A stretch of 64,000 bases of DNA, from the NCBI RefSeq assembly GCF_000004075.3, contig NC_026661.2, forward strand, positions 19,868,307-19,932,306, in the 5' to 3' direction. The DNA comes from Cucumis sativus. Lineage: Eukaryota > Streptophyta > Magnoliopsida > Cucurbitales > Cucurbitaceae. Below are positions 47,041 to 57,700 of this stretch, piece after piece (within the stretch, counting starts at the first letter, position 1; each line of letters opens with the position of its first letter). The position numbers and the translations under genes were made by a program. The notes below the pieces were generated by a model. That model was not told the origin of the DNA. It saw only the letters and a list, made by a program, of their open reading frames with translations, and made no database searches.

Positions 47041-48065
47041 CCTTATAGCCATCTTGAACATTTATAATTGGTTAGTTAGATGGTGTGGATGTTTTATATG
47101 TCATTATATAACTTCTGCCATTTAACTATGGCTATATTTCAAAACTCGATATCAACATTTGTGTAATGAGCACATTTCCATCATCCCTTGATTATCAACA
47201 ATATATTTAGGTTTTATTCACACCAACTTTTTGAGTCTTTGATACCAAAATTCAAACAAGAATAACTTTTACGTGACATCAATGATGAATTTATATAAGG
47301 AGAAGAAAAATGTAGTCTCCGAACTCAAAAAATGAAAAGAAAAAAGAAACTTATCTATAGGTGTGGTGCTTGTTACACTTTTCTCAAGATCTATTTATTT
47401 ATCATCATCATCATTTTTTTTTATTTTTTTGTCAACATTGACTAATTTAATGTATGATCGGATGCTCGACCCCTCCTCTAACTTTGTGCTTGTTATTTAT
47501 ATAACTAATTTTGTATCAACCTTATTAGTTAACTCAGTAATAAATTGATCAAATAGCTCTCTAGTTCCAAGTTTAAGTTCCTATGTTTACTCTATTTTTT
47601 TCTACGATTTTTTTTTGTATTTTTAATTAAAAGATTTACAAAATACAGTAAAATTATGAATTCTGTCGATAATAAAAGTTGATAAACTTCTATCATTGTC
47701 TATCAATATTATAATTAGTGTTTATCAATATTATTATTAGTGTTTATCAATATTAGTAGAAATATATCTATTAATATCTAATATTGAATAGAATTTGAAT
47801 TTTTAGTGTATTTTATAAATATTGGGTTAAATTTGCGTTCCCCAACGTTGATAGGTATTTTTGGATGAGTTAACCAAAATTTAATTCATTTGATGAGTGG
47901 GTGTGACCGTAGTTCATGCGAAGGAGAGAGCGTGTCACATTGGCCACAATAATCGGCGATCCCACGTCAAAGAGATCACTCAAATTTTGCGCCATTGTCT
48001 TTCTACAATAACTCAAAATCCCCACGACATCACTCAGCAAAATCCGAACCCGATCCCAGAAAAAC
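45940..48065. other. Spacer: end of duplicated unit, then upstream region of the 48-kb gene
   Basis: Up to about 47,040 this is the duplicate of 42,233-43,460. From 47,040 to 47,840 it is AT-rich with no gene; three short tandem copies of a 'gtttatcaatatta' unit lie near 47,700-47,760. From about 47,860 GC content rises toward the ATG at 48,066, suggesting the promoter and leader of the next gene. Confidence 0.5.
47640..47830. repeat. Dispersed AT-rich repeat with tandem 'tatcaatatta' units
   Basis: Three near-identical short units containing 'tgtttatcaatattat', followed by wording shared with the 62.9-63.2 kb repeat. Boundaries are approximate; family assignment is from recollection. Confidence 0.4.
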
Positions 48066-50315
48066 ATGGCCCACGAAGGGAAGGCGGACGAGCAACTCTT
48101 CCAGCTTCTTGCTAATCTTCTTCACCAGGTCCAAATTTCCCACCACTTTCCTCCCAATTCATCACTTTTTCATTATTTACTTCATTTTTCGGGATCTACC
48201 CTTTTCGATTTTTCTAATTCTATTCGTGCTCTAAGAGTAGTTATGTATTGGAATTGGTTAATTTCTCATCTAGGTATTGTCGAGATTTTCTGTTAGAACG
48301 ACAAATTAGGTTGATTGTGTCTTTTAGATGTCTAGAAAAGTAGGTAAATCATCAGGAGCAGGACCGAGCGCAGTGTTGCTTCGACATTTAATTCTCTGTT
48401 ATTTATTTTGGAAATTTATGATTTATGCAGAATTTGGTATTGGGAAATTTTGGGGCTGTAGTGTTTCCTGCTATGTTTCGTTGATTAAACCTTTTCTTGT
48501 ATCTTTGGCTTTATTTGAACATTGATTTTTGAGTACTGGGTAGTTGAAAATTTGGTTTGATTGTGCTTTTGTTGGATACTGGGTGTAGCTAAATTGTCCT
48601 AAGCATGTAAGAATTTTGTGTATGCTTAAGAAACATAGAAGAAGGTATGGGTATTTCAATCTTTATAAATGAAGTCGGGGCATTGTTGCAGTAGGATATT
48701 ATGGTTTCTGTAAAAGATGCGCGTTGTCCTGGTTTGAACGTCAACTTGGTGTTAGGAAGTAAACATTTAAGAGGAACATAGTGATTTAAATCCTGAACTA
48801 GGTCTTTACCTACCAAACTTTCAGTCACCACTCCTGTTCTGTGTATTGTCATATTCATATATCATGTTTTCAGTTTTGTGTTTCACCTACCAAACTCATC
48901 ACAACGCTTGTATTGGTGAAGCCTCGTACGGTGATGAGTAACCAAAACCTCTCAATTTACACGTCTTCTCTTCCTGAACTGTCTCAAATTTGATTTTGAA
49001 CAATATTGGCATGGGGTTGGGTCATCAAACCTCATTCATAGTTTGGGTCCTCAGAGATTCAACATGTTGGTAAAAAGCTTCCAAAATAACATGGCAGAAG
49101 CAAGTTGCGAATGAACAATGAGCAAAATAGTTGATATGGAGATTTAGCATGTTTGGCGGCACATGAGGCACCAAGAAGTGGGAGTGGTGCATGTAAAGCA
49201 TTCATCATTGTAACCTATCAACCATATAGCGCCAACGCTAAGTCCCAAAGAAAATTTTGATCTTCTTTGGATGATGGACTGACCAAATAATAGAATAAAG
49301 ACCCTTCCTGGGAGATTCAACCAAACCCACCAAATCTGCTCTTAGAGATTTAACAACAATGGACCCAAGCATAGAAAAGTTGAGCCATCTTGTTAACTAG
49401 CACATCGAAGCTCGACACTAGAGTTTGGAAAGGCTTGGAATAGGTAACTTAGGGAGAGGAACATAATCACTTGATAAAATGGCTACAAAGGTTCCCTCCA
49501 AAGAACTACAGGAAGAGATTACCAGTTACTATGGGAAGAAGGAAGGGGATGGTCGGCCAAATAGGGAATAGTCGGAAGTCCATGTATTCCTTGGAACATA
49601 TCTAAGTTAATAGAGCAATGTTCTTTAATTAAAGTGGCAAATGCTAAAGATTCATCCTTTTGGAACAATTTTGGGTTGGGATCAGCCTCTCTTTCAAAGG
49701 TTTTTAAGATTTGCGTAGTGACTACTGATAAGGAATATGACAATCCAAAGGGCATGGAGGAGAATTCTAGCTTGTGGAAGGAAGGTGCTTGCTAGTAATT
49801 TTGGGAATTTATCTGCACTTTCTCTTACCTAAAGATAAATTTATTTTGCAGGTCGAATCACTTACCAACCAGGAAGAAGTTGAATTGCGTACAAAGATCG
49901 AAGCTCTCGGACTTGAAGTTACAAAAGTACCCTCAAAGTCCTTAAAGCAGCTTGATGAAGTCAGTATGGTTACCTTTTACATACATTCATTGCATATATC
50001 TTTGTTCAACCGTGCAAGCATTTTCATGAAGAGATTGATTCTATCTAATATCTAAAAAGTCTATTTCCAATTTGTCTATTTATGTCCTTTATTCAGCTGG
50101 AAATTGCCAAGGAGTTGGATAAGCTATCTGAAAAGCTAGATAATGTGGATGAAATGATTTCTTCAGCAATGGCTGCAGATCCACAGGTGCAGTCTCTGTT
50201 GAGTGATACTGCTGATATTTGGATGCCGGTGATAACTGCATCGGCAGACGAACGACGAAATTTTACACCTTCCGTAGGAGAAAATTCAGAAACAGAAGCG
50301 AATTGTGAAAGTTAG
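48066..50315 (+). CDS. Small charged helical protein, 129 aa, three exons, function unknown
   Basis: Exon 1 is 48066-48128, exon 2 is 49852-49959 and exon 3 is 50097-50315; both introns are GT-AG and phase 0. The start is MAHEGKADEQLFQLLANLLHQ. Exon 2 continues VESLTNQEEVELRTKIEALGLE, and exon 3 carries LEIAKELDKLSEKLDNVDEM and then ADPQVQSLLSDTADIWMPVI and an acidic tail. It reads as two or three amphipathic helices with heptad Leu spacing (about 10-85), so a coiled-coil adaptor or subunit is plausible. No signal peptide or membrane span is present. I believe close relatives exist widely in plants, but I cannot name one or give it a function. Intron 1 (1.7 kb) is large and contains a GC-richer stretch that may be a transposon remnant. 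Confidence 0.8.
48960..49790. mobile_element. Possible transposon-derived stretch in intron 1 of the 48-kb gene
   Basis: Composition rises above that of the flanking intron, and the minus strand contains an open frame (49,519-49,755) with diverse, protein-like residue use (for example KTFEREADPNPKLFQKDESL). Other minus-strand frames nearby are broken. It looks like an old insertion of coding DNA, but I do not recognise the family and no terminal repeats were found. Confidence 0.3.
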
Positions 50316-50786
50316 ATATCATTGTTTTTTCTTTTGTTTAATTAAAGGATAAGTAATTTCAATTATCTATCATAATTTTGTTGTATTGATAAAGAATATG
50401 TTTTAAAGCTAGCTTATACAGTGGTTGGAAACTTGGATCTATTCTTCCAACCAATCTTGTCTGTAGAAATAATCCTTCATAATTTTCCAAAGATAAATAT
50501 TGGAAAGGTTCTTTTTTTAAAAAAAAATATTGATGTAAATAAATATGCTAATCTGAGATATTGCCCTTTTCTTTTTTTCCTTTAATTTTTTTGTTTGTAC
50601 GAAATTAACTTTATCAGGCATGAAAAGTAAAATTTTGATATTTTGCCATAATTTAACGGGAGATAATCTACTTGAATGGATCAAAATTACTTGTGATAGT
50701 ATACAAATTCAAAAAATAAGTTGAAAAGAAGAAAATCAAGCCTTGAATGGTTAAATACATGTTTATTTTATTCAATCAAACTACTA

Positions 50787-50843
<57 letters not shown>

Positions 50844-51269
50844 TCTCTAAACATGAATGATCCTAAACAAGAAAAACAAAACTAGTTTTTAGTGCACTTT
50901 TGAAAGTGATCAACCAAGTCTTTAATCACATGACAAATTTTAACTAACTCGAAATCAATGTAACTTTAAAGACTTAGACATATAATAGGCTCTGGCTTGA
51001 CTTGAACATTTATTTAATTATTTGAGTTCATTTAATTGGTGATCCAAAGAGGGCTTGACTTGGACATTTGAATAGATGGGTTAATCTACACAATTATTTA
51101 TTTACCAACTCAATTGCCTGAAGACAGCTGAAGGTAGGGCATAAATAAGATGAAAACAAAATCTATTCACTACAAATAAAGCTAAAACTGGCTAAAAAGT
51201 AAGTTTTGCTACAAATATAACCATACAGATTTATGCTTAGAAACATGAAACTATTCCAATTATGCGACA
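50316..51269. other. Intergenic spacer with long (TA)n
   Basis: AT-rich, without a gene. Contains the TA microsatellite at 50,789-50,838. The two flanking genes (plus at 48-50 kb, minus at 51-53 kb) converge here, so both 3' UTRs and their terminators probably lie within it. Confidence 0.6.
50789..50838. repeat. (TA)25 microsatellite
   Basis: A perfect alternating AT run of about 50 bp between two convergent genes. Confidence 0.95.
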
Positions 51270-53119
51270 TTATTTTGCTGAGATCAGCTTGACGACTAGA
51301 CCTAAAAGTGACGTAACAGCAGAACTGAATATCCATAGTATAAGGGATAAGACAAAAAATCCAGCTAAAATGGTAAGAAATGGAGGACCTTGGGCATCAT
51401 CACTACTTGCTTTACTCGAACTATTTTCCTCCTTGATGGAATTCCCATCTGTGGATTTTGAGGCTGCTATAGATCTTTGCCTTAATTCTAATCCAATGAT
51501 GTTCTTCCTGTACCTGTATAAAAGAAATCACATAAGCACTCGTCTAAGTAAATATTGCGAATACAAATATCAGTCATTTCATACTCTTAATTCTTAAATG
51601 TATTATAGTTTCCAGTAAATCTGCTTAGCATGTGAAAAGAGAATTTCAGATACTGGTTTGGCCCTTATACAAGCCTGCCATATATATCTTTCTGAGTAAA
51701 TAATTACCAGTAATAAATGATATGAAAAGAAACCAAAAAGCGAAAAGCTAAACAGACAAAGGCCAATAAAGATCCTAAAAGATGGAACCAAGAATGATGG
51801 GAAATTTTATTTTCCACCCCAATACTCCACAAGATTACTCTAAAGAGTAACTTGGCAGAGAATGCACAGATGAGTCAACTGACAATTTGAGAAGATAATA
51901 GGTTTTAATTCTATTTTCAAGAAACCATATAGGCCATTGTAGAATTATTATTTCCCGGAAATCTACAGTAGAACTGCTTCACTATTAGAGAAGAGCCTTC
52001 AGAACGAACAAATAAGACTTTCCCTATTTGCACCAGAAACCAACAAATAATGGACAAAGTTCTATTCATGCTCATGTAATGACCAAATAAGTATCAAATC
52101 AAAGATCCATCCCATGTAGACGTCGAACAAGATCAGGAAGTCTCAATCCTAACACTATTTAAGCTTTGGGCCTGTTTGGGCTGAGGGTTTAGGTGGAGTG
52201 GAGTGAGCTTCCTTGTTTGGCCCGAGGGCTGTGCGTGTTTAATTGGGGCTTAGGGTTTAGTAACTACCTTCAAATTCAATTTTCAGCACAAGAATCAAAA
52301 TGGATTACCTTAACATAACAAAGTTATAGACGAACTTGAATGCTAAAATGCTCACAACAGTGCAACACCAAATAATAACTTCAGATATCCTTTGAAACTG
52401 TACATGCCAGCCAGAAGCAATTTGTCGAAAAGGACTGCTAAAATAGGTATCAAATCAAAGGTTCACAACATTTAAACTATAAAACATTCAGAACGTTAAT
52501 AAGCTGTTTGCGTCAGTAGCTGAAACCAACTAGGAACCAGCAAGCCAGCGACAATCGTTCAATTCCACTTTCAACACACAAATCAAGGAGGATTCACTTT
52601 AATGCTAACATGCTCCATTCAACACATAAAAATCCGGATATCCCTGAGATTATAGATGTTGAATACCGAGATCGAAGAAAACTGCTTAAGTAGTAATCAA
52701 ATCAAAGGTATGTCAAATATAAACTCAGAAAAATAAAACCAAATACTAGTGAAGCACTTTGCGTTAGAAGCCAAAAGCAATTAGGAATTAGCAACTACCA
52801 GCTGCATTCCATTTTCAACAAAAATAAACAGTCGATCCACTTTACAGGACTAAGTAACAGATGAACTTCATCGCAAGCATGCTCATTAGTCTCATTACAG
52901 CATATAAAAATCCCGAAATTTTCTAAGAGATTTAAAATGTTGAATACGAGGAATCGAAGAAGAGTGATTACACGAAGGATACCTGAAAGAAGGAAATGGA
53001 GAGGCGTTCGAGTGAAATTGAATGCTGGCAATGTAAGAAGGAAGAAAGGCTCGGTGAATCGAACTCCGGCGGGATGTGAGATTCAGTTGAGACGGCGGCG
53101 CAGCGAAGACGGAAGCCAT
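51270..53119 (-). CDS. Small, probably plastid-targeted, single-span membrane protein, 126 aa
   Basis: Exon 1 is 52983-53119 and exon 2 is 51270-51513 (minus). The GT-AG intron of 1.47 kb is in phase 2, creating Arg46 across the junction. The N-terminus MASVFAAPPSQLNLTSRRSS is Ser/Arg-rich and lacks acidic residues for over 40 positions, as in chloroplast transit peptides. The mature part carries a short hydrophilic region (IGLELRQRSIAASKSTDGNS), then PPFLTILAGFFVLSLILWIF, a clear transmembrane helix at about 91-110, then a second hydrophobic amphipathic stretch ending KLISAK. A plastid envelope or thylakoid membrane location is inferred from this layout. I recall similar short plant inner-envelope proteins but cannot assign a name or function. 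Exon 2 was found by phase and frame continuity, so a further small exon inside the intron is possible. Confidence 0.7.
52160..52265. repeat. GC-rich imperfect direct repeat in the intron of the 51-53 kb gene
   Basis: Two 16-base blocks, 'ctgtttgggctgaggg' and 'ttgtttggcccgaggg', lie about 45 bp apart in otherwise AT-rich intron. The 'gggcctgtttggg' wording is common at the ends of small plant DNA transposons, but no terminal inverted repeat pair was defined. Confidence 0.35.
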
Positions 53120-53159
53120 TCTTCACCGTCAGTGACTTAGTCGTAATACAAAAACTTTG

Positions 53160-54715
53160 GAGCCTCCGGACACAAAGAGTGAGTGGTTGGTGCTTCTTCC
53201 GTTCGTAATCTACGTGTCATTTTCTTATCATACCAATATTTTCATTTTTTAATACACATTTGTTTTGAATTTCGTAACTTCATAATGAATATGATTATTT
53301 TATGACCAATAAAATAACATATCATATCATCCAATCATATTGTATCAACGATGATGGAAATAACTATATAATATATACTATCCTAGCACTAAAAAAATTA
53401 GAAATGATATACTCAACTCCGATGCAAATCTTTACATTGTTGGTGCAAATGTTAATGTATGTTCTTGATTAAGATGAACATGGGATGGAACTAAAAAAGT
53501 ACTGGTACATAGGTACTTTGATCACTGTTCAAAAGTTAATGCGATTATTTATGTGTGAGATTAGTAACGTATAAATAGTAGAAAGAATCTTAATTTTCTT
53601 TCATCACATCATTTTATCTATATTTTGGAGTAGGCAGAGAATTTCTCTTTTTTTTTTATCCCACGTCATTTTATTTATATTTTGGAGTAGGCAGAGAATT
53701 TGATCCCACATCTACCTTTCTTGAAGAGAAAATATGATCTTAGTACTAATTTATATAATTTTTTAGTTTAATCCAACCCTATACTTCATTGTGATTATTC
53801 CTACGCTGTTTCATTTATACGCAATTTGAGCATTTTAGTTGCCAACTTAACTTCCAAATCTTGACACCAAAAGATTCCTTAGAAATTGAAATGAGGCACT
53901 GAATTCAATGACAAGCTGTTCGTTAGCATTTTCAACTTTCTTACTTCCACATATTCTCTTTCTAGAATATAGCATATTACAGATTTTGATCCGACTCTTT
54001 CATACCAAAAAAAGAAAAAGAAAAGCATTTGTTTTACTATCTTATCACAGCAATCTTTATTTTAAAAATTAAGTTCAAAGATAAAGGTAAAAACATACCA
54101 AATTTTAGCATGTTAGAATATTATCAATACCAACCTACCAAGCAAACAAACAAAAATATCACTATTTATTTGTGATGAATTACACCTTTCAATTTAGAGA
54201 CTATCCGATAGAGACTTACGTTCTATTATATTTATAAATATTTCTAACAGTTTTGTCATTTAAAACAATTTTCTTCACTATAAATATAACAAATTACTTT
54301 CAACAAAACCAGTCCTAACAGCTTTAAACGTTGAGGGAATATGATACTGAAAAATGCATGTATACTTAGAAGTATGTAGTTACAGGGAAAAGTGCAGCTG
54401 AAGCTCTGCTCTGCTCAGTTCTTAATGGTCAAACCTTTTTTTATTAATGGCTCCCACCATTTCCTCCTTCTCATTGTGCCTCTAACAACTACTTAGTGAG
54501 ATCAAACGAATAAAAAATTAGCCAGAAAACTGGGCAAGTTTAAAAACAAGTGATTATAAAATTTACTAATCACCAAAGGAAATTCCAGATGATCTTTGCA
54601 TCTGCGTGGGCAAACCATGCTTGAGAATACTTTATTACAGATGATAAGAAATCACTCGCTCTGAACAAATTTGTAAAGCCTCAATGAAATTTTCTTTTAG
54701 TCAGCCACTACAAAT
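53160..54715. other. Spacer between the small membrane-protein gene and citrate synthase
   Basis: AT-rich with no gene recognised. It holds the 58-bp-spaced direct repeat (53,608-53,705). The left 60 bp is the promoter side of the minus-strand gene at 53,119, and the right end carries the 3' UTR of citrate synthase. Confidence 0.6.
53608..53705. repeat. Tandem direct repeat of about 58 bp
   Basis: The wording 'attttat(c/t)tatattttggagtaggcagagaattt' appears twice, 58 bp apart, the second copy followed by ATCCCACATC and preceded by ATCCCACGTC. A recent local duplication, almost perfect. Confidence 0.85.
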
Positions 54716-57700
54716 TCAAGTAGCTTTCTTGCAGTAGTCCTCAAGCCATTGCATCGTCACGCTCTTCGGCCTCTCTAGTGGCAACCCAAGAGCTCGGTCC
54801 CATATTAACTGAACCCAAAAAAATAGAGGAAAGTAAATCTCAAAGAATTTGGTAGCAAGATCAAGAAGTTGAAAACGAGTGTAAGAGAAAACAAACCTGA
54901 GAGCAAATACCAAGACTCCTTGAAACACCAAAGAGAACAGTGAAGTACCTGCACATAGTTAAAAATGAAAGTTTTAGGTGTCAATTTTGTTGAAATTTAG
55001 CAAGGTTAAAGTGGAAACGCAATCAATCTACCTTGCTTCAGTCAAACCAAAGTAGTTCAACAGCACTCCACTGTGAGCATCAACATTCGGCCATGGGTTT
55101 TTAACCTGCAAACAATGAAAATGCCACAAGAGACAACCATGTAAGATCCTTGTGTGCCCTCCATAAGCATTAACAATTCAGAGGATAGTTTCATACAGTC
55201 AATCAAAACATATACTGTGTTGACTATGGAATCAAGCGTGTCTTGTTCATAAACAAAGTAGAATTCATTTTATGACCATATGAACTGGAGAGAATTTAAA
55301 TCTAAATGGTTGATAAATGTCATTTTAAAAAAACAATCTCCAGAAGAATTTCGTACCTAACTGTTAAAAAGCCCATACATAAAAAATGAGTTCATATATG
55401 CTTTTAGAAATTATTTGTGGGGAAGATAAGGAGCATGCACAATTGAGCTAGATAAAGCACAGAGAGGTTTATCTTGCCTTGCCAAGTTCTGTTAGGATAG
55501 GTGGCACAACTTCGTAGAGCTTGGATACCTGGAAATGCCCATGCTAGGTTATTGTGTGAAAGATTTACAGTTACGTAAATAAGAAAAGATCTATAAAGAT
55601 CAGATATATGTTAATTAAAGTTTCCAATCAGGGATAAATGACAACCAGCTGAAAAAGAGGATCGTCAGGCAAATGCTTCAAGGCAAACTCTCTCTGACAA
55701 GTGTATCTTGGATCTGTTTTACGCAGAACTCCATGACCAAATCCTGGAACAACCTAAAATTTGAAAATAATAATAAGAAATTGTTGGAAGTTCATATAAC
55801 CGATATGCAACCCTTAAATTTGAAAAGGAATTGCGTAAAAAAACATATTCATTTCCTATAGTAGACAAGATCCCAAATATATTGGTGTTTGTGAAAATGG
55901 GAGAAAATATCTCCCAGACAAACTAACAAATATGGCAGAGATGCTTGAAGGAAAATTTTCTCAAACAGTTGGCAAACCAAGTGGGGGACTAAGAAATTTT
56001 CCAACTAAAAAAAAGGCAAAAAGTGCATATTCCTGTCGATGAACCTCTGAAGAGAGATAGTCAGTTACTATAAAATAGTACAGTTACCAATTTATACACT
56101 ATAGTATCTTTTTATAATCAAAGATGAAGGTAAATTAAATATGATCTCCATGCCTGACATTTTTAGCTAGAATGAAAATGAAGAATGAATTTAGGTTATC
56201 ACCTTGCCACTGTTTAGTGTTTTCCAAACATAGTCTTTCAATTGATCCTTGGTTATGTTCTCTCCACACTCCTCCACTACAGATTTGATCCAAAGCAGAA
56301 CTTCCTGCAAGCAGTGGGAAATGAGAAGACAATATTTGGCAATCTCTATCTGTCGTTAAGATCCATAAGGCAAAACATTTGTTGCTGTGCATTCATGTCA
56401 TCAAGCCAACTGGTACTAGTTAAGATTAACACTCAAGCATCATATGACTTCAGATCTACGGTCTTAAACTGAAGAAATAAATTCCATCACTCAAAAGTCA
56501 AAAGATATACAGCAAAAGGAAATAAATCTCTGAAGAACGTTCCATAACTTACAATCAAACTATCAGTTATAAATTACAATGAACAAACCCAAAGAATGTT
56601 CTCAATACCCGTTGCTTCTCTACTGATTCATTTTTCCCCTCTTTAGGTAAATTGAAGGTGAATGGCGTGGAGGGGAAAGGGTAGTAAGAATTAAATCCAT
56701 CAATATCATGAGTGTTACAAATGATAATTATATAATTTATTAAGAGCTAGTGCTAAATGGAGGGGAATAAAAAGTATCTATTAGAAAACAATCTACCCCA
56801 CGCACCTGATTTGCCAAACCATGTAATGGCCCAGCCAGACCATTTAGAGCAGCAGCAAATGAAAGATAAGGATCTGAAAGTGCACTAGCAACCTGCATGA
56901 ATGTATTAAACGCGGGTATGAATATTGATATGTTTACATTACCCTAGTGCGCTTGAAAAGTCATGTTTCAATCATTATGCAACAGATTTCCAGAATATAT
57001 GAGAAGCTATAAAATACAGGAGAGAAAATTGAGAAGCGAGATAACTTACAAGGTGGCCTGTGTGAGCGCTTACATTCCCACCTTCGTGATCACTGCAGGT
57101 CATTTTTTCAAACAAACATTATATTTAATCTAATTATTATCTCTTGCTTGCTCAAGTTTACAATATGAGATATTAGACATTCAAATGGTCTGAGTCATAC
57201 GGAGTGGAATAACATATACAGTACCTATGGATAGTAACATAGAGCCTCATGAGTTCTTGCATTTGGGGACTGTCAAATCCTAACATGTGCGAAAAATTCC
57301 CACCATAATCCAGAGAGTCATCTTTTGGAATTATATGGCCATCCTTGTATATCCTTCAAATATGTTTAGAAGGATATCCAAATTAATCCAACAAGCTAAC
57401 AAGGAAGAGAGCGTGCAAGAAGATGCCAGAACATTTTTAAATATGCAAATATTATAGCATATGATGAAGCTGATTAGAAGGAGAAATTTCCATGTTGAAG
57501 TACAGTTAGTTGAAATATAATCGACAAGTCTACAATTAGAAAGTGATCTACCAACCTGCGGTAGACATAAGAAGCTACCAAAGGCACTTGAGCAATTAAA
57601 TTCAGTGAATCTTCATACGTTGGTTCCCAATACCTAAAATAACGAATAGTTTTCAGTACTTGAGTATTGAGTAAATAAGAAGCCTGAATCGCAAATGCAT

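Noticed and set aside
53695..53760. Possible snRNA gene with an upstream sequence element (ATCCCACATC)
   Set aside because: No TATA box at the required spacing and no U-snRNA sequence follows; the element belongs to a local duplication.
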